NCBI GenBank assembly: GCA_029582265.1
Contig: CM055816.1
Span: forward strand, 39,068,466-39,132,465
Direction of reading: 5' to 3'
Length of the DNA stretch: 64,000 bases
DNA from: Zoroaster sp. YZ-2022
Taxonomy: Eukaryota > Echinodermata > Asteroidea > Forcipulatida > Zoroasteridae
This document shows positions 45,780 to 56,149 of this stretch, piece after piece. Each line of letters begins with the position of its first letter. The first letter of the stretch is position 1. Both the position numbers and the translations under genes were made by a program. A model generated the notes under the pieces. It saw nothing but the letters and a program-made list of their open reading frames with translations. It had not been told where the DNA came from and made no database searches.

Positions 45780-46080
45780 CAACATGTGAGTGGCCATTCG
45801 ATTTGAAAACATGTAGATCGAGTCGCAATCGTTGACACACGTACAGTGCGGGGAGCCAGCGCACAACGTGCGAGGGCCATTTGATTTGAAAACGTGTAGA
45901 TTGAGTCGCAATCGTTGACATAACAAAACAGTGCGCGAAGCCAGTGGAAAACATGTGAGGGGGCCATTCGATTGGAAAACGTGTCGATTTGAGTCGCAAT
46001 CGTTGGCACACTGTGTGCGAAGGCAGTGCACCATGTGAGGGCCGGGGCCATTCGATTTGAAAACATGTAGATTGAGTCTT
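45780..46080 (+). repeat. About 85-bp tandem repeat, four copies
   Basis: GGCCATTCGATTTGAAAACA and GAGTCGCAATCGTTG recur with starts near 45793, 45876, 45963 and 46047 (steps of 83, 87 and 84 bp). Three overlapping minus-strand frames (45689-46123 and others) are repeat translations. Confidence 0.9.
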
Positions 46081-46343
46081 GGGTAGCGGTAAATTTACCG
46101 GTAAAAAAAGTGGAAAATTTCACAAATCAAACGTATTATGTTTTATACAAAGAAAATTGGTAAGTTTCATTAATAAATAGGCCTATGAATGATGAGGGAA
46201 AAAAAATTTAAAAAAAAAACCGACCCAAGATTTCAGCACTTTTGGGTCGGTCGGTGGAGGGGGCAACTCAACATCTTTTTTTTTTTGGCCTAAGCCTAAA
46301 CAAATCACAGCGGTTACAGTGAATTAAATGCACAATACAAAAC

Positions 46344-46706
46344 ATAATAATAATAATTATAATGTAGACATATAGCGCACGTATCCACCAAACTGGTGCT
46401 CAAGGCGCATTACATTATTACCCCTGCTCATCAGGCTCATAAATCATTCCTGAAACCATCTCAGCTCCCTGGGGAGTATACAGCTCAATTGCTGCCATTA
46501 CAGTGCATATAGGGCTAATCAAACACAGCCAACTCTGCCCTCATAGGTACCCATTTACCCCTGGATGGAGAGAAGCAATTATGGTAAAGTGTCTTGCTCA
46601 AGGACACAAGTACCCCGGTCGCGGTTGTGATTCGAATCCACATTCTGACCGCTCGGCCATCAGAACACAAATCCGATGCACTAAACCGCTCGACCATGGC
46701 ACTCCA
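46344..46706 (-). mobile_element. tRNA-derived SINE, variant head, minus strand
   Basis: Plus-strand order is the ATAATAATTAT tail, GTGGACTTATA-type tail region, CCATCTCAGCTCCCTGGGGA body, TGTCTTGCTCAAGGACACAA linker and B box (GATTCGAATCC), ending near GCCATGGCACTCCA. The head matches the 27594 subfamily and not the tRNA-Leu one. Confidence 0.88.
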
Positions 46707-46709
46707 GAA

Positions 46710-48610
46710 CTGTACAGCCGAACCTGGAGTGTGTCAATGTCGCACTAGTGGAGTTCATATGAAGCGAAAATGAACACCAGGGTAGCAATATTGTAACACC
46801 CCAACACCCCAGCTTTGATATGAAATAATAAATGACGTATGATGGTTACTTTGTAAATAAATATGTCTTAATGGGTTTTGTGAATTGTTGAGTGGAATTT
46901 GCTGATCTGATGAATATGCTGTTCCACTCCCTTGCAGCAGTTATTACCGTATAACACCTCCTACATAATCTGTCTTGCGACTGGTTGAGAGCGTTGTTAC
47001 ATGAATGAATACGTGTTACAGAAGTGTTACAGAATTTTGGAGTGTTGTCAAGTTAATGAAAGTCATGTATTGGTTTGATAAATTGTAGCAGATCTCTTAA
47101 TAAATTGTGCAGAATCTATGTTTGAGGTGTTATAAAACAAATATTGGCCGTTTTCAGTCGTGGTACCGTCAAACTAGTGTCCCTCGGTGATCCCTGGAGC
47201 TTCCCCTCGGGAAAATAGAACGCTCCACATGTCGCACCATGCGTTTACATGTAATGGGCGATGAAATGTTGAGAGGGTGTGTTTTTTTTTTTTAACATCT
47301 GATTTTTGGTTATCATGTTTTTTGACATCATTAGGATCTAAATTTTCTTAATATTTTTTACATAAACGTCAATTTCAATCAATAAAATATTAAAATCAAT
47401 GATTTTTGTGAGTACTTTGTTTCAAATATGTCATTTGTTTTCATTTGAATGCTTGTTTTCCTGACAATAATTTGTCTTAATTATGCACATTATTGATTAT
47501 TACAAATGCCATATCTCCATAATGCAATATGCCACACACATCTATCATATACCAAATTAAAGCCGATGATGTACTCTTTCCAGCTACATAGAAATGTATA
47601 TTTGTCAAATTTGCGACTTGTGACTCATTTTCACAGAGCGGGTCACATATTTAACCTCATGGCATTTGAGTGTAAATTTTCCAGGGGTAGGAACACCAAC
47701 CATTAGACACAAATCTAAAACTCACGGAGTAATTGTGTTCTGTGACAGTTTCAAAAATATACAAATATGATTATATAAGAAACAACAAAGTTAAAAGTAT
47801 TTTACATACATTCATTTTAGCTATCATTATCAGGGGTGTGAAAAATTAACAAATCCTTTAAAAAATGGGTAGCGGGCCTGGGTCTCCCTTTGGTCTGAAG
47901 CTCTTTTCTACCTTTTAATTGACAACTTGTGCATATTTTATTACCTTTTTTGATACTTTTTTGGTCTGTATACTAATGTTATTTTCAGTGGTGTGATTTG
48001 ACCCTGAAAAAAATAAACCCTGAAAAATGGGTAGTGAGCCTGGGTCTACCTTTGGTCTAGAGGACAAAGCCCCCTGAACCTCCTGGATGTTTATTTGTGG
48101 AGGATTTACAGACTCTCCACATCCCCACAAACAAGAAACTAGAGGTGTGGACACAATACAGGCTACTTCTTTCTTTCCTTGGTGGCTACTTCTCTTCTTT
48201 CAAGAACATTTTGAGGCAAAGGAAAATTTTAAAAAATAAAAAATAAAAAATAAAAGAAATAAAATAAAATCTGAGAAATCACAGGCCTGACTTTTACACC
48301 AGGTAAGCTTTAAAAAAAATGTTCGTTAATTTGAAAATGTGGTAATTTACCAATGTTGTGTCTTCCCTTTTCCACCCTAGCTCCGCACAGACACAGGTAG
48401 TAAAGTACTTAATGTGGAAATCTTCAAAATAATTGACCTGGGTATAGACCCAATTAATTGTTAAAGTGTAATTTATTGAACAAATGCATTAACGATGAAT
48501 TCAGTGGTACGCTACAAAAGAACACCTTTTTCCCGAAATATCTCATTTGAGAATAATTAACTTCTCTAATTCAAAAACGGAAAAATAGTAATACACAGAT
48601 TAAAACCAAA
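46710..48610. other. Intergenic DNA, no gene supported
   Basis: Segment 47820-48330 contains two related blocks (AAAAATGGGTAGCGGGCCTG near 47862, AAAAATGGGTAGTGAGCCTG near 48025) and words shared with 57740-57830 (TTCTTTCTTTCC, TACTTCTCTTCTTTCAAGAA). It is an unnamed interspersed repeat. A poly-T run lies at 47281-47292. Confidence 0.45.
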
Positions 48611-48614
48611 ATAT

Positions 48615-48849
48615 TACACTCTTAAAACTAAAGTGAAAAATCAACATTTTAAAGAGTTCGGTCAGTGATTACTCTTTTTAAAGTTGGATTTAACTTATTA
48701 AAAGTGTTGAATTAACACTTGATAAAGTTAGACTTAACTTGACTCCGTGTTAATTCAACACTTTCTTTGAGTTGAATTTAACTTTATAAAGTGTTGTCAC
48801 TCACCGAACTCTTAAAAAGTTGATTCAACACTTTAGTTTTAAGAGTGTA
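48615..48849. mobile_element. Palindromic MITE, AACACTTT family, best copy (4)
   Basis: TACACTCTTAAAACTAAAGT at the left is answered by ACTTTAGTTTTAAGAGTGTA at the right. The interior is symmetrical as well: GAGTTCGGTCAGTGA versus TCACTCACCGAACTC, and AACACTT/AAGTGTT words. The 235-bp element starts and ends in TA and has no coding capacity. Confidence 0.9.
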
Positions 48850-48947
48850 CAGTACGGAATATGAATTAAATAGTGCAGTATAGAGAGTTATATTTAACAA
48901 TTTCATGATTGGTAAACACTACCGTAACACACTTGCAAGTCTACAAA

Positions 48948-49208
48948 TTCGTCCCTAATTTGCCATAGTGACCAATCCGACTTTTTTTCAATTTTAAGTT
49001 TTCCCGCCCATTAGTACATTCAGGAAGAGACCTACCATTGTATCTAATCCACATGCATGTATTCCTTATAGTTTTGGAGATAGAGCATGCATTCAAATGA
49101 CGAATGCTCTAACTGGCTATTTTTGTAATTTGGCAAAGTGGCCAATACCGCATTGGTCACTATGCCAACTTAATTCGGGATTGGTCACTATGGCAAATTA
49201 GGGACGAA
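48948..49208. mobile_element. 261-bp MITE with TTCGTCCCTAATTTGCCATA ends
   Basis: The left end TTCGTCCCTAATTTGCCATA plus GTGACCAATCC is mirrored exactly by GGATTGGTCAC plus TATGGCAAATTAGGGACGAA. GGCAAAGTGGCCAATACCGC in the interior repeats the theme. Non-coding. Confidence 0.9.
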
Positions 49209-49459
49209 ATATGACTATATAGTATGCAATTAAACATAAACCATCTTTAATAGGCAACTATTAAATTTTTGTAAAATGACTTTAAATGCATCTATACATC
49301 AAAATATAGGCCTGTGTATAAAGATATAGCTTATTTCAGTGTATCGTTAATGAGACTAATTAATAGTGTAATTATACATTGTTCGTAATAGGTTAAAAAC
49401 AAGTCTCCGGTTTCTGGTATCCCGCGCGCGTCACCTCAGACCCGCGGGTCAGCATTTTT

Positions 49460-49465
49460 AATTGT

Positions 49466-49500
<35 letters not shown>

Positions 49501-49700
49501 GATTTGTAGCGCGCACATATCCACCCTGCTGGGCGCTCAAGGCGCGGAAACAAAGAAAAAACATGAATACAAACAATATACAATGATATTGCTATGAAAC
49601 GATGTCCAATTGCAGCCAAAATTGCTGGATCGATTGGAATTCTGCCGTGCTGTGTTTTAAACCACTTTTTCACATAGGGGTGTGAACGTGTGCCCAATTT
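49460..49700 (-). mobile_element. SINE/LINE 3' tail with (AAT)n
   Basis: An AAT microsatellite (49470-49498) is followed by GATTTGTAGCGCGCACATAT CCACC, the minus-strand version of the GGTGGATATGTGCGCGCTACAAAT tail. It is related to, but distinct from, the other SINE tails here. No tRNA head is present. Confidence 0.65.
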
Positions 49701-49797
49701 GTGAGGCCTCTCTTAGCCACCATACTTTGTATCTGGGAAATTTGGTCTGGTTCCAATAACCGCGTATACATGTATCAGGTATTTCACTGGTTGGCGA

Positions 49798-49822
49798 AAA
49801 AAAAAAAAAAAAAAAAAAAAAA
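49798..49822 (+). repeat. Poly-A run
   Basis: An uninterrupted stretch of roughly 25 A, possibly a retroposed tail. Confidence 0.9.
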
Positions 49823-49884
49823 CACGTCACCGCACCGATTTTGAAGACGACCTATGGCCAGAAACCGCAGACATTTTTCGGCCG

Positions 49885-50011
49885 TAGAGTAGGTTTGCGG
49901 TAACACCATGTAATAATCTCACTTGAGTTCTGTGGTTCCGAGATGAACAGGTTCTTCTCAGAACCAAAATCAAGAGAGATTATTACAGGGTGCTACCGCA
50001 AACCTACTCTA
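49885..50011. mobile_element. 127-bp foldback MITE, TAGAGTAGGTTTGCGGTAAC
   Basis: TAGAGTAGGTTTGCGGTAAC ACCATGTAATAATCTC is mirrored by GAGATTATTACAGGGTGCTA CCGCAAACCTACTCTA. TTCTTCTCAGAACC sits near the centre. It is a short relative of the GCGGTGACACCATG foldback family (28885, 52626). Confidence 0.88.
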
Positions 50012-50014
50012 TTA

Positions 50015-50640
50015 TCAATTTCCACCATGAAAACCTTTATGTCTTATTCAGCTTGTTCGTATTTAATTGCAACGTGAAATTTCAGTCTTGGAATAACAGA
50101 AATTCATTTTGAAAACTATTTTACAAATTTTACTCAAACGCTAGCACCTGAGACATGAATATTTCAAGGATGTCTGATGTCATCATCTACTTTACACAAA
50201 TTAAAAGTCATGTAAAACTACGATAAATGTATCGAGAATGCCAATAAAATTAATAATTTAAAGAGAAGACGGTAATTACCAATTCTTTTTCAATTTAACG
50301 AATTATCTAACCGGTTACTAACAGGTAACTCCCAGCACTATGCACATAAATGTTTTTCAAGATTACCAATAGTGTGTAGAGGCTTTAAAGTTCTAAGTTA
50401 ACACAAATTATAGTTTGGTCAGTTTAAACTCATTATAGAAAGTGTCGAATTGTGTAATTTATGAACCTGCTAGAACCGATCTACAGTGTTTTTATTTTCA
50501 TCTTCTAAAGACAGAAAAGGGAATTGTTATATCAAACTGACAAGAAGTTGCAGTTTTTTGTTAAAAGCATGCAAATAGATAAATATATAACAGGTTTTCG
50601 TTTTTCCCACAAAATGTGAACACCCATTGTGATGAACATG
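50015..50640. other. Intergenic DNA, nothing recognised
   Basis: AT-rich with no supported feature. Confidence 0.4.
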
Positions 50641-50649
50641 CATGTAGGC

Positions 50650-51400
50650 CTATGTTTGTATATGGTCCATTTTGCCTTTGAGAAAGAACCTGCTAGGTTG
50701 GAAACGTAAGGCCAATAACCACTATTTTGCATTTATACTACAGGTCCTTTAGGTTGGTAAGCAGTTTGCAATCAGCTAATTCTCTATTTACTCTTGTGTT
50801 TATAATGCATTTGTTCATGTTTGTATATCGTCCATTTTGCCTTTGAGAAAGAACCTGCTAGGTTGGAAACGTAAGGCCAATAACCACTATTTTGCATTTA
50901 TACTACAGGTCCTTTAGGTTGGTAAGCAGTTTGCAATCAGCTAATTCTCTATTTACTCTTGTGTTTATAATGTATTTGTTCATGTTTGTATATCGTCCAT
51001 TTTGCCTTTGAGAAAGAACCTAGCTATTGTAGGTTCAAAGCGTAAGGCCATTAGCTACTATTTGGCACTTATACTACAGGTCCTTTAGGTTGGTAAGCAG
51101 TTTGCAATCAGCTAATTCTCTATTTACTCTTGTGTTTATAATGTATTTGTTCATGTTTGTATATCGTCCATTTTGCCTTTGAGAAAGAACCTGCTAGGTT
51201 GGAAACGTAAGGCCAATAACTACTATTTTGCATTTATACTACAGGTCCTTTAGGTTGGTAAGCAGTTTGCAACAGCTAATTCTCTATTTACTCCTGTGTT
51301 TATATATTTGTTCATGTTTGTATATCGTCCATTTTGCCTTTGAGAAAGAACCTGCTAGGTTTGAAACGTAAGGCCAATAACTATTACATCGACATCACAG
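50650..51400 (+). repeat. About 165-bp tandem repeat, five copies
   Basis: TTTGCCTTTGAGAAAGAACC starts at about 50671, 50836, 51001, 51172 and 51333. Each unit continues TGCTAGGTTGGAAACGTAAG, then CAGGTCCTTTAGGTTGGTAA and CTAATTCTCTATTTACTC. The GAGAAAGAACCTGCTAGGTTGGAAACGTA core resembles the coding tail of Penelope-like elements (conserved 'gene-end' motif before RxAxR...ET). The array may be a tandemly amplified element end. Confidence 0.88.
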
Positions 51401-51404
51401 GTAA

Positions 51405-51780
51405 ACAGGTTAGAAAGCAGTTTCCAACAGCTAATTCTCGATTTAGGTAAAAAAAAAATTCACTATGAATAACTTTACCCTGAAAATCTGTTTTACCGTG
51501 AAATACATAGTTCACGACAATTTCATGACGACACAACACTGTGAAATTGCCATGAAATACTCTTGGAATTCCTTCGCTGTGAAAATGCCATGAACTTCTC
51601 ATGGCAGTTTTGGGGCAGCTCATTAATTCTCGAGAGCACCATGAATTTGCCGTGAAATCACCATGGACATTATTGCCAATATCTGAGAGGAAGAGACACT
51701 GTGAAATTGCAGTGAAATTACGGTGAACTGTTATTTCAGGGTATTTTCAAGGTGAAGTTGTTCACAGTGTTTATATATAG
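51405..51780. other. Repeat with CATGAA/GTGAAATT words
   Basis: Multiple loosely spaced CGTGAAAT, CATGAAAT and CTGTGAAATTGC words make this look like an old interspersed repeat. No gene. Confidence 0.4.
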
Positions 51781-51781
51781 A

Positions 51782-51950
51782 TACACTCTTAAAACTAAAG
51801 TGTTGAATCAACCTTTTAAGAGTTCGGTGAGTGACTACTCTTTATAAAGTTAAATTCAACTCAAAGAAAGTGTTGAATTAACACGGAGTCAAGTTAAGTC
51901 TAACTTTATCAATGTTAATTCAACACTTTTATAAGTTTAATCCAACTTTA
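51782..51950. mobile_element. Palindromic MITE, AACACTTT family, copy 5, truncated
   Basis: TACACTCTTAAAACTAAAGT through GTTAATTCAACACTTTTATA matches the first three quarters of copy 4. It breaks off at the 3' end of the LINE fragment at about 51951. Confidence 0.85.
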
Positions 51951-52480
51951 TATTTATTTCTTTCTTTCCTGGGGAAACCTTTCAGGAGAACACTGTTTTT
52001 CAAAGGTGCCCAGCAATTACAAACATTTGATAGTATAAAAATAGAAAATTGGAATAAAAACATTAAAAACATTATTTAAGGAAATTAATGAGCAGTAAAG
52101 TGAGGCAAGGTTAATCAAAACATTACATTACATTAAACCTCATGGGCAAGTAAGAATGATAAATCTGGGCCAGCCAGAGGAGATGAATTAAAAAAATATA
52201 AATAAAGAAACACATAGAATTTACACTTCAATACATAGACAGTAAAGAACAGAGACAAGGTCTACATGTACCATAATATTTTAAAATCTCAAATTCTTGT
52301 AATGGCGCTTAAAACTGGCTAGAGTGGGAGGCAAAGGATGTTTAAGTGTCACAGGGAGGCCATTGAACAAAATAACTCCACGAGATGCAAATTTACGTTT
52401 TCCGGAATTAGTTTTAGATAATGGAGGAACTAGATTACCTTGTGAAACAGACCTGGTGTTGTATGAGTGGCTATTAGAAA
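51951..52480 (-). pseudogene. LINE 3' UTR and reverse-transcriptase C terminus
   Basis: Minus strand: a frame ending at 52281 encodes HSYNTRSVSQGNLVPPLSKT followed by NSGKRKFASRGVILFNGLP and LASFKRHYKNLRF. This is the YNTR...G.R.F..RG...WN.LP...FK motif at the end of the RT ORF of CR1/L2/Jockey-like non-LTR elements (the usual W is F here). The 3' UTR runs left to an AAATAAA-type tail (minus strand) at about 51951. The endonuclease part of apparently the same element lies at 53034-53337. The RT core between them is deleted. Confidence 0.75.
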
Positions 52481-52592
52481 CATAATGAAAACAGTTGCAG
52501 TTGTGTTGGCAATTTGGATGTTACACTCTTATAAACTAAACCAGTTAGGAGTCTTGTTAGGAATTTTAATTTGTTTACAAGGAGCATGTTTA

Positions 52593-53019
52593 GGTAAAAC
52601 TTGTAGCTTTGCATGGTGAGGATGATAAGTAAGACTAATTGCGGTGACACCATGTGGAATCTCAATTGAGTAGTAATTAGTTCTGAAAAGAACTGGAGGT
52701 ACAACTTGACGTTTCTATCAGTATGCTCTGATCGTCCTCAGGAGAATGCCGGACTCTGGAAAATGCTGCTGCTTATGTAGACTGCTGGAGGATGATCCCA
52801 TGAATGGATGCTGGAGGATTAGTTCGTTGAGGCGCGCAGGCGGGAACTGTTGAGACTAGGATCCTAGGGGTTGGGGGAGAGGAGTGTGTGCTCACTGAAC
52901 TGAATCGAGGACGATCAGAGCATACTGATCGAAACGTCGAGTTGTACCTCCAGTTCTTTTCAGAACTAATTACTACTCAATTGAGATTGCACATGGTGTC
53001 ACCGCAATTAGTCTTACTT
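52593..53019. mobile_element. Foldback element inside a LINE, flanked by 14-bp direct repeats
   Basis: Arms 52626-52742 and 52910-53020 are reverse complements (TAAGTAAGACTAATTGCGGT ... CTCTGATCGTCCTCA). Between them lies a spacer with GGAGGAT words. AAGGAGCATGTTTA occurs at 52579-52592 and at 53020-53033, so the whole insertion including the left AT-rich leader is bounded by a 14-bp direct repeat. A duplication of that length fits target-primed retrotransposition better than DNA transposition. The GATCGAAACGTCGAG word is typical of Penelope-like element ends. Confidence 0.75.
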
Positions 53020-53033
53020 AAGGAGCATGTTTA

Positions 53034-53337
53034 TCACACATAGGAATAAAAAATACCCTCAAAAGTGCTCCACGCAAAGTCAGGGCTATCAGATGTTTCA
53101 ATATCACTCCAAGGAGCCTGTCTAAGATCATTAATAAAATCACTTTCATTAAATGTACGATACGACTGTGCCCTGATGTTACGGGCAGGCCCCTTAGGAA
53201 CCTTCTGACCCTTACGTATAGCATAAATTAGTAAATAGTCACTTAAAGTCAATGTTAAAACACCATTGCTCGAGTACATTTCGGGACGGGAGGTCCAGAG
53301 ATGGTCAATTAAGGTTTCAGATGCAGTGAACGATTTC
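53034..53337 (-). pseudogene. LINE apurinic endonuclease fragment
   Basis: Minus strand: TASETLIDHLWTSRPEMYSS then NGVLTLTLSDYLLIYAI encodes the end of an APE-type endonuclease domain (the S.IDHI...SDH motif; the catalytic H of SDH is replaced by Y). RSYRTFNE-like and LRQAPWSDIETSDSPDFAW follow, as in CR1/L2-like ORF2 linkers, ending near YVCDKHAP. It was separated from the downstream CKQIKIPNKTPNWFS segment (about 52500-52580) by the foldback insertion. 5' truncated at about 53337. Confidence 0.72.
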
Positions 53338-53339
53338 CC

Positions 53340-54780
53340 TTGTATCGCATAGCAAAATGCGACGTAATTTGGACAATCTGCGATGGAATTTCAAACAATA
53401 CATCGCAGATTTTGCGATACAAATTGCATCAGATTTTTTCACTATTGTGGTTTAATAATAAACATTTTTGAAATCATATTCACAAACCTTTCCCGGAATA
53501 ACGTTTACATGTATATTTCCGACCAAAAAATATCAAGGGATCCGTCCCGACCGGGTTTGTTTCCGTGTGTCCAGACCACGCCGGGGGTACTGTACTTAAG
53601 CTTTCGTGTGACGTACGTGGTCAACGATGACATCACGACGCGATGGTGTTAATATTGCAACAGTGAACACGTTCACTGGTTTTATGTGTATCCGTAACTT
53701 TATTTCCCAGCAATCCGTAAGGATTTTATCCGCAATGCCTAAAATTCTATGTGCATGCAATATTTTTCTGCTGATGAATTAACTACGAGCGAAATTCCCG
53801 AAATGGAAAACACGCAACAACCGCCCAGTTGTTTTAGCTTCGCACGTGTTTATTTTTTCTTCTCCTGAGTTTGGGGGTTGGAACATTGAGCAATTGAGCC
53901 AGCCCCCTGTACACAATAGTATCGTGTTCAGTTCACACGTACGCTTTCATACGATCACTACGGCCGTATTCAAAGGAACTCTAGAAACGTTACAACTTCG
54001 TTTTATAATAAATGTTTTTGAAAATTAACAAAATGGGCATTCATTTATATATGTGGTGGTGAGATTTAGAATCATTTCGGCACACAATATGATTGCAATT
54101 TCAATCACGGTGAGCCACTCATTTTCCTGACGAATTTTTAATAATCAAAATTAAGGCTTGATCATACCACAAAGTTACGTTACACTCGGCGAAATTCACG
54201 TTGAAAAGCACCGAACATGTCGCATTCGGTAATTTGTTTTCGTGATATTGCCTTTGTTTTAGCGATCGATATAATAACGTAAACAAAAAATAAAGTGGAC
54301 AGAGGACTAACTTTCATGAATGATTGCAATTTGGCGAAAATAATTAAGAAATTGGCCTCGAAGAAAGAAACACTGTGGTTCAATTTCCGGACACTAAAGA
54401 TTATTATTTCTGGTAAAATTTGGACATTCATATTATGAACAAACAACAGTAAAGCCTTGAAAAACAACACCTTTACCTATGCACACTACATATTGTAATT
54501 TTAAGCATTTTAAATTTGCTACACAAAATTCACAGATTGCTGTACAAAAAATTATTTTGCTATGCAAATTCATTTTTTGCATCGCAGTTTTGCTATGCAA
54601 AATTTTTGAACGAAATCGTAAGTACATTTGCAGGTCAGAATGAGTTGACCATTTTTGACAGGTAAAAAGCATTGTCTGTTATTATTGAGGGTGGTCAAAA
54701 TGACAGTCAAAACCAGTCAAAAGCCCTTGTGTGCACAGTTGGGTCAACAGTCAAAAAAGGAAAAAGGAAAAAGGAAATGA
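53340..54780. other. Intergenic DNA, weak inverted repeat, no gene
   Basis: Words such as GCATAGCAAAATGCG and CATCGCAGATTTTGCG near 53345-53430 and TTGCATCGCAGTTTTGCTATGCAAAA near 54577-54603 suggest remnants of an inverted-repeat element about 1.2 kb long. No coding feature is supported. Confidence 0.35.
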
Positions 54781-54882
54781 TGTGTTTTAATGTTTAAAGT
54801 AATTGCGCTGCCACTCGTTCCTTGCGAAGAAGTTCACGGCCAGAGGCATCAATGGCCTTGCAGCACTTCTTCCATTCGCCCC

Positions 54883-54941
54883 GCTTGAACAAATCCGGAA
54901 TATCAACTATTCGGAAATAGTTATTCCGGATTTGTTCAAGC
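54883..54941. repeat. Near-perfect 59-nt hairpin
   Basis: GCTTGAACAAATCCGGAATA pairs perfectly with TATTCCGGATTTGTTCAAGC. Inside, ACTATT pairs with AATAGT around a CGGA tetraloop, with only a TCA bulge on the left. That gives 26 base pairs. The flanks (RGEWKKCCKAID in the minus frame 54794-55012) look like old coding DNA, but I cannot name it. Confidence 0.85.
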
Positions 54942-55124
54942 CGGACGAGGTCCAGCTGGTCGTGAACTTCTTCTGCGCCCCGCAAACCACGTTCTATTGT
55001 CTTCAAGCTCATTATTTGTGAAAGATTGTCTAGCCAGATTTACCACAAAGTTCATATTGCTGCTGCTATTCCTATGAAGTTATTAGTTGTGCTAGTTGAA
55101 AATCATGATGAATTACGGGATTAA

Positions 55125-55396
55125 CTAATTCTGCATTGTCATTGTTAATTGGCCATGTCTTGAGAATGGATACCAACAGTGACCAGAGCATCTCTCTTAC
55201 ATGGACACCAGAAGGAAAGAGAAAGCAAGGTAGACCAAAAACAACATGGAGAAGATCTGTTTTGAAAGAAAGAGACTCCCTTGGATGGAAAAACTGGGCA
55301 GATGCAAGGCAGTGTGCCCAGGACAGAGGAAAGTGGAGGAAGAAGATATCAGCCTTATGTGCCACAAGGCACGAAGAGGATAAGTAAGTAAGTAAT
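55125..55396 (+). pseudogene. Non-LTR retrotransposon ORF2 C terminus with (TAAG)n tail
   Basis: The frame encodes LIGHVLRMDTNS then TWTPEGKRKQGRPKTTWRRS and ALCATRHEEDK. This is the GHVLRM...GKR..GRP..TWRR...R..W...V..LC...HE tail common to RTE/Rex-like LINE ORF2 proteins. It ends at GATAAGTAAGTAAGTAA, a short tetranucleotide tail of the kind seen at LINE 3' ends. Everything upstream of the tail is missing. Confidence 0.8.
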
Positions 55397-55399
55397 GTT

Positions 55400-56140
55400 T
55401 TCGTTCAGTTGTCTTTGTATGTTGTAAATTTTTGCATTAATCGTTTGCTGGCCCTTGATCAAATCCCTAAGTAACCCCAAAATAATTCTTCCCCCACCTA
55501 CTCTTCCCTCCACTCTACCATCCCCCTCACCCACACCCTCCACCCATGGACGGATCATCATGAGCACAGGCCCTGATGGGCACAAATTCACCACGGGCCC
55601 ATACACGCGCATAATACTACTAGTACTATGCTTCTTTTTTTGGGGGGGGGGGGAAACCAAGGGCCCCTATTGGCTCCTGGGCACGTGCCCAGTTTGCCCG
55701 TGCGGTAATCCGTGCATGCCTCCACCACACCCTCCACACCAATATCAAAGAAACCCCACCTGACCCCCCCCCCCCACCTCCACCAGACCCTCCACCTGAC
55801 CATGACCCCCACCTGACCTGCCACCCCCACCTGACCCCGACCCCCCACAGCAATCATGTCAGTTCCATAATTCATTTCGTCAAATGTTGCAAAAGCCGGT
55901 GGGAAAAACCCCAGTGTAGTTGCTGCCTTTTTTTTAGCTGGAACCTGAAAGAATAATATGTTGAATGTATTAATTTGTGTTTTCCTAATTTTTGAGGTTT
56001 GATCTTTAAGAATAAAAGTATGTTTTCAGATTTTTAAAGCAAAGTTTAATCTTTCAAGCTACTATTAAAACACATAACTTTGATAGATTATTGCTTTTGA
56101 AAAAAATGTAAGTTTGAACTGGCAATATTCTAAATTTCAC
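55400..56140. other. C-rich low-complexity tract and poly-G repeat ends
   Basis: 55480-55560 and 55720-55855 are CCACC/CCTCC-rich. Between them is a poly-G repeat end (GGCTCCTGGGCACGTGCCCA, GCGGTAATCCGTGCATG) whose other tip may be ACGGATCATCATGAGCACAG at 55550. The overlapping frames on both strands here are low-complexity. Confidence 0.55.
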
Positions 56141-56149
56141 AGATTACAT

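Noticed and set aside
45689..46123. Minus-strand frame of 144 codons with repeating peptide
   Set aside because: It translates the 85-bp tandem repeat in all three frames equally; no start context, domain or splice site supports a gene.
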